A DNA stretch of 64,000 bases from Siderastrea radians (lineage: Eukaryota; Cnidaria; Anthozoa; Scleractinia; Rhizangiidae), in the NCBI GenBank assembly GCA_964017195.1, contig OZ024887.1, positions 1,145,001 to 1,209,000 on the forward strand. The letters run 5' to 3'. Positions 55,101 through 62,697 of this stretch are shown in pieces (within the stretch, counting starts at the first letter, position 1; the number at the start of each line of letters is the position of its first letter). The notes under the pieces are model-generated. The model ran no database searches and had not been told where the DNA came from. It saw nothing but the letters and a program-made list of their open reading frames with translations. The translations under genes and the position numbers were made by a program.

Positions 55101-55462
55101 TTCTCATCCGCGGACCTCAAAACACCGAGAAGCCCCCAAAGCAGCAACGGCTGCAGGATAATGCAAGTGCTAAACGTCAATATCGTCAGCCATGAGATGC
55201 AGACATCCTTGAGAGGGATAAACTTTAATACGCTCTTCCATAGCTTTGGCTTTCGATTTTGTTTACTGCTTTCTGTTACATCGTTATTCCACAGGTTTTG
55301 CAGATGCTCTGTCAGTTGACGCGTTCTGTCTTCCTCGTGAAGAGGTAGGAAATCATTCTTTCCTAAGGGAAGTTTACTTCCGGTTTTGAGAACGTCGTTT
55401 ATCCAGGAGAAGGTGATCAAGGACAGGAAGCTAGCAGTGGTCGCTGGATGGACAGGGTCCAA
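36296..55462 (-). CDS. ABCC4-like: ABCC4/MRP4-like ABC exporter, six recognised exons
   Basis: Exons in transcript order: 54962 to about 55462, 53649-54028, 51084-52405, 48587-49157, 38368-38504, 36296-37158. All junctions are GT-AG with matching phases, and the recognised part is 1257 residues (human MRP4 has 1325). Order: short N-terminal region without an extra TMD0, TMD1, NBD1 (Walker [10 protein letters not shown], signature [14 protein letters not shown], Walker [13 protein letters not shown]), linker, TMD2, NBD2 (Walker [10 protein letters not shown], signature [12 protein letters not shown], Walker [14 protein letters not shown]-loop [10 protein letters not shown]). MRP4-type exporters use ATP to move organic anions, cyclic nucleotides and conjugates across the plasma membrane. 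The start is unresolved: the frame carrying the first conserved residues meets a TAA near 55490 with no ATG between. A LINE fills the intron between exons 4 and 5. Confidence 0.88.
37173..37196. repeat. (GGTTATAT)n repeat beside an ABCC splice acceptor
   Basis: About three units of GGTTATAT lie 13 bases upstream (in transcript terms) of the exon 6 acceptor. On the transcribed strand they read ATATAACC and occupy the branch-point and polypyrimidine zone. Confidence 0.8.
37934..38188. repeat. MITE with GGGGCCYGTTTCTCGAAA termini, copy 2
   Basis: CGTTCCAGGGGCCCGTTTCT at the left mirrors the right end, whose reverse complement is CGTTCCTGGGGCCTGTTTCT. It is about 255 bp, between ABCC exons 5 and 6, and of the same family as 6885-7125. 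Confidence 0.85.
38270..38306. repeat. Poly-C followed by (CA)n
   Basis: A run of about 12 C is followed by about 11 CA units in the ABCC intron between exons 5 and 6. Confidence 0.9.
38368..38504 (-). CDS. ABCC exon 5: TMD2 segment
   Basis: 137 bases encoding [20 protein letters not shown] and a following hydrophobic helix ([15 protein letters not shown]). This corresponds to the MRP4 segment after the intracellular loop that contacts the NBDs. Acceptor and donor match the phases of exons 4 and 6. It is separated from exon 4 by a 10.1-kb intron filled by the LINE. Confidence 0.9.
39010..39732 (+). CDS. LINE ORF1 protein (L1 ORF1p-like)
   Basis: 240 residues from the ATG at 39010 (GACATGG context; an in-frame GTG lies 39 bases earlier). 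A lysine-rich start is followed by a coiled coil (about residues 25-110, heptads such as [15 protein letters not shown] and [14 protein letters not shown]). An RRM-like domain comes next ([18 protein letters not shown]), then a C-terminal domain (IMRAHRT... [16 protein letters not shown]). This is the layout of L1 ORF1p, an RNA-binding chaperone that coats the element's RNA. The frame is intact. It is spaced 502 bases from ORF2. Confidence 0.85.
   Translation: MAAKNLRSKKGSEAANDPAEDNLEEIRILIGSLAEKIDKLDADSRRRHDAIYGKLEHLEERTNTLFEDVGGMKTSLGFVNSEVEDLKQGLEDKADKSSVAKLLAKIDDLENRSKRNNVVFWNIPEGAEDGSTCEEIIRDILVNHMNLEREIEIMRAHRTTIKNSQNRRNGEQSSRPIHVALLRYPDKQFILRNAAAKLKDNPYLDAKIFISDDVSKAVRDERKILKDHHLEEIRNREDVE
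40235..42226 (+). pseudogene. LINE ORF2, 5' part: AP endonuclease and N-terminal RT
   Basis: 664 codons before the insertion. The apurinic/apyrimidinic-type endonuclease shows [26 protein letters not shown] and KTDHSAIT. The RT shows [30 protein letters not shown] and the first catalytic aspartates in [13 protein letters not shown]. The frame stops making sense at 42226/42227, where the DIRS-order element begins, just before the conserved [10 protein letters not shown] block. A spurious continuation runs to a stop at 42257. Confidence 0.88.
42227..42394 (+). repeat. Split direct repeat A1
   Basis: 168 bases starting AATGTATTTTGTAATG, matched without visible difference by A2 at 46111-46278. 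It defines the left end of the element. Confidence 0.92.
42398..43186 (+). CDS. Gag-like protein of the DIRS-order element
   Basis: 262 residues from the ATG at 42398; an in-frame ATG at 42353 falls inside repeat A1 and would add 15 residues. The N-terminal half is acidic and helical. A basic region ([14 protein letters not shown]) follows, then a single zinc knuckle [16 protein letters not shown] near the C-terminus. Its spacing is CX2CX4HX6C, two longer than the retroviral knuckle. It should package element RNA. The frame overlaps the next one, which is read in another phase. Confidence 0.8.
   Translation: MSDSEQLDIPRDSQSTTPLEHEDSLSNAETLRLFSKLLDSKLDQKFTSFKRELEEKDILTQSQLKKLKTETKASNTFNYKGNRVQFEFNLNVLDQIETASKNLRAGKVSSATSDLEEAKKLIDKRNKLVRFADKSPAGWTAVEEYESDELADDSEDEKKLRSAEKRALSKIREKKRKFQPARPRAPQRESATETQTSFSAAPAQHSFNLQQPFRHQSFRARQPVPADKCFSCGQRGHWANSSVCPSRNNLTRNPPSTKPTNG
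42780..44804 (+). pseudogene. RT/RNase H (and MT-like) frame of the DIRS-order element, RT core deleted
   Basis: Open from 42780, but recognisable only from about 43200. RT motifs up to [16 protein letters not shown] and RYFKFTVL are present. At about 43886 the sequence jumps in frame to a segment just before RNase H ([15 protein letters not shown]). The YxDD active site and the thumb, about 150 residues by comparison with the family layout, are absent. RNase H motifs remain ([45 protein letters not shown]). The C-terminal part ([19 protein letters not shown]... [14 protein letters not shown]) resembles the extension seen in DIRS-type polyproteins. The product cannot reverse transcribe. Confidence 0.8.
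44848..45966 (+). CDS. Tyrosine recombinase of the DIRS-order element
   Basis: The frame opens after a TAG at 44845 and ends at TAA 45964-45966. No ATG lies ahead of the conserved core, so the start is unknown. The core-binding part includes [20 protein letters not shown]. The catalytic part shows the first Arg ([11 protein letters not shown]), Lys (VKSKTDQ), HSLRAGG (His-x-x-Arg), HGRW and the Tyr nucleophile in DGYVKD. All conserved residues of phage-integrase-type recombinases are present. It should join a circular DNA copy to the target without target duplication. A pyrimidine-rich tract ending TTTGCAG at about 44975 could be a splice acceptor. Confidence 0.85.
   Translation, partial: ALAFCWCAAIHTAVSHGHFTHFGVFICLFSSFVFCLHGGNAFADKVGRLLDPELRRLASCLPARAVEAKASSTTERYSRAFQKFRKWASCHREITPLPSDDISVALYLEFLLQSNCSISALESACYGISWAHNLYGFPTPCNSSLVKNILEAGKRKLAKPVSKKEPVTPVMINELCIKFAGPSASLSDLRLAAICVTAYAAFLRFNELAALRCCDVKFCDNTFVEITIVKSKTDQYRDGSRVLLAKTGSISCPFDLLERYVCSAGLQLSSTLPFFRALYYQKSNCSYKLRSEGMSYTRTREIVLHAFAELGYPKSMFGLHSLRAGGASAAANAGISDRLFKRHGRWKSDSAKDGYVKDKLDSLLSVSRSLGC
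46012..46110 (+). repeat. Split direct repeat B1
   Basis: 99 bases from CATCAATAAACGAG to TTAGAGTATA, repeated as B2. It contains AATAAA (a possible poly(A) signal) and abuts A2 without a gap. Confidence 0.92.
46111..46278 (+). repeat. Split direct repeat A2
   Basis: 168 bases matching A1 with no difference seen. It is placed between B1 and a short unique spacer. Confidence 0.92.
46367..46465 (+). repeat. Split direct repeat B2
   Basis: 99 bases matching B1. Its last base is directly followed by LINE ORF2 sequence at 46466, so it defines the right end of the element. Confidence 0.92.
46466..48217 (+). pseudogene. LINE ORF2, 3' part: RT palm to C-terminal zinc-binding end
   Basis: 584 codons including the stop, starting at the conserved [13 protein letters not shown] block. 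Further marks are [12 protein letters not shown] (the RT active site), [21 protein letters not shown] and a C-terminal cysteine/histidine cluster ([20 protein letters not shown]). With the 664 codons on the other side the original protein would have had about 1247 residues, normal for L1-type ORF2. The 1992-base and 1752-base halves are both multiples of three. Confidence 0.88.
48587..49157 (-). CDS. ABCC exon 4: first part of TMD2
   Basis: 571 bases. Four hydrophobic segments are interleaved with the conserved MRP4-type intracellular loops ([20 protein letters not shown] and [20 protein letters not shown]). The first codon is completed with exon 3 and the last with exon 5. The donor GTAGGT is 42 bases from the LINE poly(A) tail. 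Confidence 0.9.
49450..50530 (-). pseudogene. Penelope-like element fragment (RT end and GIY-YIG remnant)
   Basis: On the minus strand an open frame (50414 down to 49968, extending upstream in frame) encodes the C-terminal part of a Penelope-type reverse transcriptase, with NFLD-like entry, [18 protein letters not shown] and [21 protein letters not shown] decayed GIY-YIG endonuclease region with stops follows (SCDFVYHGQ). Near-inverted blocks containing GGTTTGACACTGGC occur at both ends (about 49470 and 50505). At 49522-49557 (minus strand) a CTGATGA...TTCGAA arrangement suggests a degenerate hammerhead ribozyme, as is known from Penelope-like elements. The fragment sits in the intron between ABCC exons 3 and 4. 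Confidence 0.75.
50578..50853. repeat. MITE, GAGCGGTTTTCAAATGAGTG family, copy 2
   Basis: Ends AGCGCTTCTCAATTAAGCG and, reverse-complemented, GTAGAGCGCTTTTAGCTGAG are related. The interior CCAAAACCAATTGTG and TTCTGACTAGTTTATTGG blocks match 22101-22382. Confidence 0.75.
51084..52405 (-). CDS. ABCC exon 3: end of TMD1, NBD1 and linker
   Basis: 1322 bases. It starts with [20 protein letters not shown] and two membrane helices. NBD1 follows, with Walker [11 protein letters not shown]-loop [12 protein letters not shown], signature [14 protein letters not shown], Walker [13 protein letters not shown] and MVTHDENH where MRP4 has VTHQ. In NBD1 an Asp replaces the catalytic Glu, normal for the degenerate first site of ABCC proteins. 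A charged linker ([19 protein letters not shown]) then leads to the first TMD2 helix. Confidence 0.9.
53345..53420 (+). ncRNA. tRNA-like unit with 9-base ACCGGTGTA loop
   Basis: Acceptor stem AGTCTCC/GGTGACT (one mismatch), A-box TAGCTCGGTGCTTAGAGC, stem TCCG/CGGA closing the loop ACCGGTGTA, and T arm ATGGG/CCCGT with TTCGATT. An ACTCAGA segment with a T6 run and an imperfect return arm (TCTTTGT) follows, as in the unit at 19590. It lies in the intron between ABCC exons 2 and 3, antisense to that gene. No flanking target duplication was found. Confidence 0.6.
53649..54028 (-). CDS. ABCC exon 2: middle of TMD1
   Basis: 380 bases. It encodes the conserved intracellular stretch [18 protein letters not shown], two membrane helices ([17 protein letters not shown] and [17 protein letters not shown]) and [20 protein letters not shown]. 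The last matches the MRP-family GIRxxKxxAWE motif. Phase 0 at the start, phase 2 at the end. Confidence 0.9.
54962..55462 (-). CDS. ABCC exon 1 (recognised part): N-terminus and first helices
   Basis: 501 bases. The conserved entry [20 protein letters not shown] and [17 protein letters not shown] match the start of MRP4-type proteins, followed by the first two membrane helices. The donor GTAAGG keeps phase 0. The true start is not identified. A good ATG at about 55507 is in another phase, and the coding phase meets TAA near 55490, so an upstream exon, a one-base error or a real frameshift must be assumed. Confidence 0.75.
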
Positions 55463-55947
55463 GACTTGGTCTCCGTCGCGAGGAGATTATACTGGCTTTT
55501 CTTGGACATTCTGCTGGAGAAAGAGATACACAATTTCAAGCAATTCAGACCATTCATTCAATAACCAGCAATTGTCGTAATGCTAAGGTACTTGCTGTAA
55601 AATGTAGCTCATAGTGCAGCTTAACCCTTCGCACACGATGATAGCTCTGTCAGGGACCTCGAAGCCTGTTTTAACCCATAGACTTTTCAAAACGGTTTTT
55701 GTGCATGCTCTAGGGCCATGCACATCGTACCGTTTTTAAGGTCATCCGTGTTTTACGATACAAGATGTTTTGAAAAGAAACTGGTGCAGCAATAAAAGAT
55801 CTCCGGATGGATGAAGGTTATGTTGAGACTTTTACATCAAAAAATATACGAAAAGGCCCACAAACCCCAAAACAAAGAAAGAAGTAGAGGAACATAAAAG
55901 TAAAAGGCATGTTCCGTCGGGAAACTTCTTTGGGTAAGCCTTCCCTC

Positions 55948-55984
55948 GAGGTGAGACAACTCGGGGGACGAGTTGTCTCACCTC
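55948..55984. repeat. Perfect 16-bp inverted repeat with 5-base loop
   Basis: GAGGTGAGACAACTCG, loop GGGGA, then the exact reverse complement. The 37-base hairpin lies about 0.5 kb upstream of the first recognised ABCC exon. It could be a transposon end or a regulatory palindrome. Confidence 0.85.
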
Positions 55985-56978
55985 TTGGCAGGCAGGGAAA
56001 CTTTTCTTGGCTCGCTTACAGTTTGAGTGCCTATTGTCGCGTAACGTCTGGTTTTTGGTTTAAAAACGACTAAATCAACAAAATGTGTATTGAAGAAGGA
56101 ACATTTAGATAAACAGAGGCTACAGCGATCAGACCAACGAAAAAAATCTTTATTTATGTGTCCTGTAAAGACAGGGTGCTAACTGGGGACACACTATATA
56201 CTAATTACAAATTGTTAAAAATGCACTAATGTCTAAACAATATAAATACAATAATTTTCTACATAATTCAAGTAAACGTAATGAAAATACTAACCAGCTA
56301 ACTGACTGACTAACTAACTCAGAACTAACTAACTATCACATAATGAGCGATGGCACTGCAGAATAAAGAAACTGATGATCAAGGATACGATGTCTTGATA
56401 TTAAGACAAATTCTTCTTACTAGTTCCATAAGAAATGTATGGAGAACAGTAAAGAGAATATGCATTTTGTATGAGGGCTTAAAAGGATAAACAAAGTTGT
56501 CTCGGAGGGAGGGTTGTCGGGTACCCGAGATCATGTATATGGGGCTGTAGAAAATCTGCTTAACCGTATGCACGGTCAAATCATTTGTCAAAGAAAATTT
56601 GTCATAGCACATGTGCATGAAGCTTTACTAGGCCGGAGACCGTAAGTGTATGCGTCTTAGTATTCTGACCGCGTGCAATGCTGGGGAATGCCGAAAATGT
56701 CGCCTTTAATATAAAACAATTTTCATCAAGGGTTGAACATGCTCAAATGCTAAATTAAGTGTTCGTTTCACCGTCATAATACGCTTGAATAAACTGCTGA
56801 GCACTCGGATGAGGTAACGGGTTGCCATGACGTATAACTTAACCATTTAAGCGGTAGACTAGTCCCAGTTTAAGGAATCGAAATTACTTCTCAAACTCAC
56901 TTATCATTCACGAGGTGTGCTGTCATTTTGAACACGTGCGAGCGTTTGGATTCCGGAGAAAGACCACAAGTGCCTGAA

Positions 56979-57058
56979 TACGTAATTAAGAAATCGGGGG
57001 AGACCATTAGCTCGAGGAAGACAACATGTGATCTCCCTCCGATTTCCTTAAATACGTA
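56979..57058. repeat. Imperfect inverted repeat (80 bp)
   Basis: TACGTAATTAAGAAATCGGG at the left is mirrored at the right (TACGTATTTAAGGAAATCGG on the reverse strand). It is short and probably a MITE remnant. Confidence 0.6.
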
Positions 57059-57398
57059 TGGAAACTACAATAAAAATAGCAAGCAACACAAGAATTCTTC
57101 ATTTTCTTTAACACTTGTTGTCTTCATCAAACGTTCATAACATCTAATAACTCCTTCGATAAATTATGTGAGTCAAGTTTAGTTAAAATCCTTCCAGGGC
57201 CTCCAGCTTTTCTTCGCAACAAACTACAAAATATCATTGAAGAAGTGTTTATTGTTCATCGTGGTGTAAGATAGGAAAGAGGGTATCCATAGAAGACTTC
57301 ATCCTAATAACATCATTAGAGATAGTGGAATCGAAATTCCTGAAGCTTGGATACCCACGATCAAAAAGCACAACAGCCGATCAGCCACAAAGCGTACC

Positions 57399-57526
57399 TG
57401 TAGCGTGGGGCCTGAGCCCTAGTTCTTAGTTGGACATGCGCAGTAATCTGTGTGTTTGGAATGTGTTGTGATTCGAACAGTGTGTTGAGTTTACGAGTAA
57501 AAGAGAGCGCTTTGTAGCTCGTTACA
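57399..57526 (+). repeat. 5' LTR of the Gypsy element
   Basis: 128 bp from TGTAGCGTGGGGCC to GCTCGTTACA. It differs from the 3' LTR at three positions. Confidence 0.92.
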
Positions 57527-57528
57527 TC

Positions 57529-57540
57529 TGGTGGCAGCGG
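57529..57540 (+). other. Primer-binding site of the Gypsy element
   Basis: TGGTGGCAGCGG starts two bases after the 5' LTR and is complementary to a tRNA 3' end finishing in CCA. The tRNA identity is not determined. Confidence 0.7.
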
Positions 57541-57573
57541 TGAAAGTCGGGAGAATCAACAACGGAAGAGACT

Positions 57574-58451
57574 GTGAAGGCTTTGGAGACAAAACTAGCC
57601 CAGCTGGAAGCGAAAATTGGCAAGAAAAGCGAAAGTGGCGCGTCGACCTCAACAAGTTCGCATGGTTCGCCAGAAAACCTACCGCTTCGCATCAAACCGG
57701 AAAGCTTTTCCGCTACGTCGGGGGAAAGCTGGCTGGCCTGGCTACGAAAATTCAAGAGCATTGCTGCTTTGAATAAATGGAGTCCCGAACTGCAATGTCG
57801 AATCTTACAAGCGTACCTAAAGGGCCTCACCGAACAGACCTTCTACAGTCTAACCGATGAACAAACCGTCAAGTGGTCGGCGGTTGAACGGGCCCTAACT
57901 GATCATTTCCATCCAAAGGAATCTCGTCAAGTTCACATTTCTACTTTGCGTGCTAAACTACGTCGACCAGATGAAGATTTACACCAGCTGCGATGTGAAA
58001 TTTCTCGCCTTGTGGAGTTAGCGTATGCCGAACACCCCCGCAAATCCTTAATCGCGCGGCTAGGGATTTCTTTGTGGGCTCTCTAATACCGATTGCTTTG
58101 CGTTAGAAAGTGTTGGACTTGGGTCCCAACACCTTAGACGAGGCTTTGACGGCAGCTCAGCGTTATGAATCAAATCAAAAAGTTCTGAACAAAGGAAGTA
58201 TACGGGTACTTTCTTCGACTTCCGGGGAGGAAGAGGGTGCCTCATCAGCCAGTTACAGTGCATTTCATACGAGGTTTGGACCTCAACAAGGGGATCAAGA
58301 ACCTCCACCATGGGCTAAGGAACTCTTTCAACAGCAAGCTGAAATCTTACAGAAGTTGAAAAACATTCCTCAAGGGAGACAGGAATCAAACGTGGGGAAA
58401 TGTGGCAGTCTGATCCATCAAATGTGGCAGTCTGATCCATCTCGTCCGTGA
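57574..58451 (+). pseudogene. Gag of the Gypsy element, frame broken
   Basis: An open frame to TAA at 58084-58086 contains a capsid-like part (SWLAWLRKFKSIAALNKW, LQAYLKGLTEQTFYSL). A second frame in another phase continues to 58451 with DLGPNTLDEALTAAQRYE and an acidic, glutamine-rich tail. A shift at about 58080-58110 separates them. No intact zinc knuckle is visible, and 58410-58445 holds a short duplication. Confidence 0.7.
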
Positions 58452-58499
58452 TTGTCCATCGTACATCAATCCTGATCAGGGAAACTTGAGAAGGGCGGG

Positions 58500-58721
58500 G
58501 TGCAGCAAGAAGTGACCCCGCCCGTAACCCCACAAGGTGCTTTCCTGAACTGCAACGTAAATGGTTTTGAATGTCATGCTTTGTTGGACACGGGGGCAGA
58601 AGCTACAATTATCAGTGAAGTTGTGTATAATCATGTTAAAAGCTCTCTATGCAAACTTCAATCCAGAATAAGCCTGGCCTTGGGGCTAATAACATGCCAC
58701 TTGATGTGCTGGGAGAAGTAG
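58500..58721 (+). pseudogene. Protease start of the Gypsy pol, frame broken
   Basis: CHALLDTGAEATIISEVVY carries the retroviral-type aspartic protease motif DTGA. The frame leaves the rest of pol at about 58650-58720, where the continuation (VEITLQLGGVTAQHRVF, LVGIDFLRTH) is in a different phase. Confidence 0.75.
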
Positions 58722-60844
58722 AGATAACACTCCAGCTTGGTGGAGTAACAGCACAGCATAGGGTGTTTGTGTGCAGAAGCCTAACACAGGAAATACTAGT
58801 TGGCATAGATTTCCTTCGTACCCACAAATGTGTGCTGAACTTTGACACTGGGACTGTCTGTACTAAAGAGGGACCCAGCAAGATGGTGTTTGGGCACCTT
58901 GATAAGGTTTGCAGAATCACCGTAGCCGAGACTATTACACTGTCCCCAAACATGGTTGCGGACATACCTTGCCAGGTTCATGAGGCAGTGGGCCTAGACG
59001 AGTTAAAGGTTGTGCTGGAACCATCAGAAACTGCAGTCACTATCAAAGATGGCCGAGTCCCTGTTCGAGTTTTCAACCCACTCAACAAACCCCTCAAGAT
59101 TTACAGGTGCAGCAGCATACGGGAGCTATACCCATTACATGGTGGAGAGGAGCTGTCTGAGGAGGACAATGTGGGTATGAATTACAAAATTGTATCTCCT
59201 GGTGTTTCAGATAGTGATGTTGGTGTTCTACCTGAAGTTAAACAGTGTGGTGCAGTAGAGTTGGAAGACTTTGAAAACTGTTGTGTGTCAATGGAAGAAC
59301 TGTTCCCAATCAACAGTGACGCGGTTCCTGAGGAAGAAAAACGCAGACACTACGAGATACTGGCCACCTATGATAACTGTATTTCACGAGGACCAATGGA
59401 CTTGGGAACGGCAAAGGGAGTGAAACACACCATTGACCCAGGTTCTGTTCAACCGATCCAGGTGCCACCCCGTAGAGTCCCTTTTCACAAAAGAGAAGAA
59501 ATACGCCGTCAAGTAGATGAAATGTTAGAAGCAGAGATAAAAGAGCTATCTGAATCTTCATGGTCTTCCCCTGTGGTGCTGGTAGCAAAACCCGATGGCA
59601 CGCAGCGCTTTTGTGTAGATTACCGTGCCCTGAACTCGGTAACGAAGCGGGACTTATATCGACTGCCACGGTGCGATGATATATTGGAAAGCTTGGCAGG
59701 GGCACAGTGGTTTTCTCACCTTGACCTGCTACGAGGATACTGGCAAATAGATGTTGCGGTGGAAGACCGTGCGAAGACAGCATTTGCAACCCCTGATGGC
59801 CTTTACCAATTCCGCGAGTTACGTTTTGGTTTAACAAATGCACCTGCTTGCTTTATGCGTGCTATGCACCTAATACTGAAAGGATTGTGTTGGTCGGATT
59901 GTCTAGTGTACTTGGATGACATCATAATCTTTGGTCGAACACTGGAGGAGCATCAGGAGAGGCTGTCACTTGTTCTATCTCGCTTGGCAGAAGCGGGCTT
60001 GAAGATTAACCCCAAGAAATGCAAGCTATTGTCTGAACGGGTGGTCGTGTTAGGTCACGTGGTGACTCGTGAGGGCATATCTACTGATCCTGAGCAAGTA
60101 CGCATCATAAAGGAATGGGCTATACCTGCAAATGCCACCCAGTTGAAAGCATTCTTAGGAACAGCTGGTTACTACCGCCAATTTGTACCAAACTATGCCC
60201 AGATTGCATGCCCACTGTACCGTGCGGAACAGAAGGGCGATAATTTGACACGGACAGCTGACTGTGGGGAAGCCTTTCAGAAGATCAAGCGCCACTTATC
60301 GCACGCTCCAATACTTGCCTTCCCTCGGCTGGATGTACCATTTATCCTAGACACGGATGCCAGTGATAGTGGGTTGGGGGCCGTGTTGTCGCAGGTTCAA
60401 GATGGACAAGAGCGCGTAATAGCGTATGCAGCGCGTGCATTATCGAAAGCTGAGAGGAACTACAGCACTACCCGGAAGGAACCACTGGCCCTGGTGTGGG
60501 GATCGGAGCACTTTGAAACGTTTCTCTATGGTAGATGCTTTCTTGCCAGAACTGATCACAATGCTCTGCGCTGGCTGAGAAACTTTAAGAGCCCCAGGGA
60601 TCAGGTGGCTAGGTGGCTTGAGCGGTTGAGTGACTTTGACTTTGAAGTGCAGCACCGCTCTGGTCGGCTGCATAACAATGCTGATGGATTGTCTCGCTTC
60701 CCGTGGGACGAGCAAGGGGCTAAGCTCCGTGAAGTGGAGAGCGAGGTTGCGTGGATCCAGTCTGTGAACGTAGAACCCTTGTCTAAGGAGAGTATCCGCG
60801 CGGCTCAAAGTCGGGATCCTGTACTCACCCAGGTTGTGATGTGA
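58649..60844 (+). pseudogene. RT and RNase H part of the Gypsy pol, open but cut off from its ends
   Basis: 731 codons including the protease C-terminal half. RT motifs run SSPVVLVAKPDGTQRFCVDY, HLDLLRGYWQID, FGLTNAPACF and VYLDDIIIF (active site at about 59906-59926). RNase H shows LDTDASDSGLGAVLSQ, YSTTRKEPLALVW and ARTDHNALRWL. A TGA at 60842-60844 separates it from integrase. This is the best preserved part of the element. Confidence 0.85.
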
Positions 60845-61963
60845 CTTAAGGCTGGTGTCAGGCCCCCCAGGAGTGAAGCTGAAGGCGGGGAACGCAAACT
60901 TCTGTCACACTGGTCACAGTGGGGGCGTCTTCTCCACCGGGATGGTCTAGTATGCAGACGCTGGGAACACGAACAAACAGGGCGAGAGATTTATCAGCAA
61001 CTTTGCTTGCCAGAAAGTCTTGCACCCCAAGTACTTTGCGCCCTCCATAATGATCCTTCAGCAGGCCACCTTGGGGTAACAAAAACCCTAGAAAAAGTGC
61101 GAAGAAGATTCTATTGGCATGGCTTGAGAGAGGATGTTGAAAACCACATCTGAAGGTGCGGACCATGTGCTGAGATCAATGATCCTCCTAAGTTAGCCAA
61201 AGCGCCTCTGATCAACGTCACGTCAGGCCATCCACTGCAGAGGGTTGCCATTGATATTGTCGGTCCTACACCGAGATCTAGCTCTGGCCATGAGTGGGTG
61301 TTAGTAGTATCAGACCACTTTACGAAATTTGCTCAAGCATTCCCCGTCAGGAACACATCAGCCGAAACGCTAGCAAAGAAGGTGGTGGATGAGTACATTT
61401 GCCGGTTTGGGTGTTTTGAGAGTTTACACTCTGATCAAGGCGCTAATGTCGATGGAGCGGTGTTCCATGGTCTGTGCGATTTAATTGAGGCGGCCAAGAC
61501 ACGGACGACACCATATCACCCTCAGGGGGATGGACAGGTGGAGAGGCTGAACACATCGCTTGTGAAGATCCTGGCTAAGTTGATATCTGACCATCGCCGA
61601 GATTGGGCGGACTTTGTTCCAAAGGCTGTCTTGGCTTACAATACCAGTGTCCACGAGTCAACCGGCTACACTCCCTATCGCCTAATGTATGGCGGGGAAG
61701 CAATCCTGACCTTGGATGCTGTTCTGAATCTTGAAACCTCACCAATCCAGGGCTCAGCATTAACATACCCTGAGTATGTTATGAAGCAGAAACAGCAGTT
61801 GGCAGAGACAGAACAGCTAGCGAGAAAAAACCTCCAGCGAGCACAGAAGTCACAGAAAGCCTATTGTGATACCAAGTGCCATGGTCAGCGGTTCCAGATC
61901 GGAGACCGAGTGTGGTATAGAAACCGAGTTAGGGCAGGAAGGAAGAAATTCCTTAAACCTTGA
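60845..61963 (+). pseudogene. Integrase of the Gypsy element, interrupted
   Basis: The N-terminal zinc-binding part (GHLGVTKTLEKVRRRFYW) is interrupted by TGA at 61151-61153, just before RCGPCAE. The catalytic core is open from 61298 and keeps the D,D-35-E residues (VVSDHFTKFAQ, LHSDQGANV, GQVERLNTSL). The frame ends at TGA 61961, inside the GDRVWYRNR-type C-terminal domain. Confidence 0.8.
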
Positions 61964-62474
61964 TGTGGCCCCTGGAAGGTTGCAGAAGTCCTGTCTGATG
62001 TTACCTATCGTACTGAAGAGGAAACCTGGAAGGCGTCGTCAAAGGAGGGTGGTCCACTTCAACTACTTGAAACCTTGCCATTTTCCCCCTCAAGAGACAC
62101 GTTCTCCGACGGCTTCCTCGAGACGTTTGCAAGAGCCAGATCAGCTGCATCGAACCCCAGTTGGCTCTAGGGGGGTTGGATCAGAGCCGGATCAAATGCA
62201 GAGAACCCCAGTTGGCTCTGGGGAGGTCGAATTGGAATGGCTGGAAAATCCTGCTTCTCCAGTCACGGAAGTCCTGCATCATCCTGAGGTTCTTGTGGGG
62301 AATGATACTCCAATTTCTGATTCTGCGGTTGCTGACAACCCATCTCAGCCTACAGCAGTTCCTGAGAGTAGCGGTGCTCAAGTTGCTGAACCAAGTCAGA
62401 CTCGAGCGAGTCCGAGACGTGAAATAAGAGAGCCAGCATGGCTCAAAGACTATGTTAGAACAGTTGCATACTAG
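61964..62474 (+). pseudogene. C-terminal tail of the Gypsy pol, shifted phase
   Basis: After the TGA, an open frame in another phase continues to 62474 with PGRRRQRRVVHFNYLKP and a proline/serine-rich tail. Two copies of a block containing GAACCCCAGTTGGCTCTRGG (about 62151 and 62203) form a short tandem repeat. Confidence 0.6.
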
Positions 62475-62552
62475 CCAGGACTGCTCAAGGACTTTGTGAG
62501 AACAATTACGTGTTAAACTGTTACAAGTTCACAGAGACGCATTCCCTGCTCT

Positions 62553-62569
62553 TAAGGGGCAGGGGATGG
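62553..62569 (+). other. Polypurine tract of the Gypsy element
   Basis: AAGGGGCAGGGGATGG lies directly before the 3' LTR, the expected primer for plus-strand synthesis. Confidence 0.75.
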
Positions 62570-62697
62570 TGTAGCATGGGGCCTGAGCCCTAGTTCTTAG
62601 TTGGACGTGCGCAGTAATCTGTGTGTTTGGAGTGTGTTGTGATTCGAACAGTGTGTTGAGTTTACGAGTAAAAGAGAGCGCTTTGTAGCTCGTTACA
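62570..62697 (+). repeat. 3' LTR of the Gypsy element
   Basis: 128 bp from TGTAGCATGGGGCC to GCTCGTTACA, followed by the TACC duplication. Confidence 0.92.

Larger units (their letters stand above)
55513..57266. other. Region upstream of the ABCC gene
   Basis: No gene is supported. It contains the hairpin at 55948-55984 and the inverted repeat at 56979-57058. Any promoter or first non-coding exon of the ABCC gene would be here but cannot be picked out by eye. Confidence 0.5.
57399..62697 (+). mobile_element. Gypsy-class LTR retrotransposon, 5.3 kb, decayed
   Basis: LTRs of 128 bp each (57399-57526 and 62570-62697), TG...CA ends, TACC target duplication (57395-57398 and 62698-62701), a tRNA-type primer-binding site and a polypurine tract. 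Domain order is gag, protease, RT, RNase H, integrase, which is Gypsy (Metaviridae) order. No envelope frame is seen. Three LTR differences in 128 bp were counted. RT and RNase H are open, but gag, protease and integrase carry stops or shifts. Confidence 0.92.
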
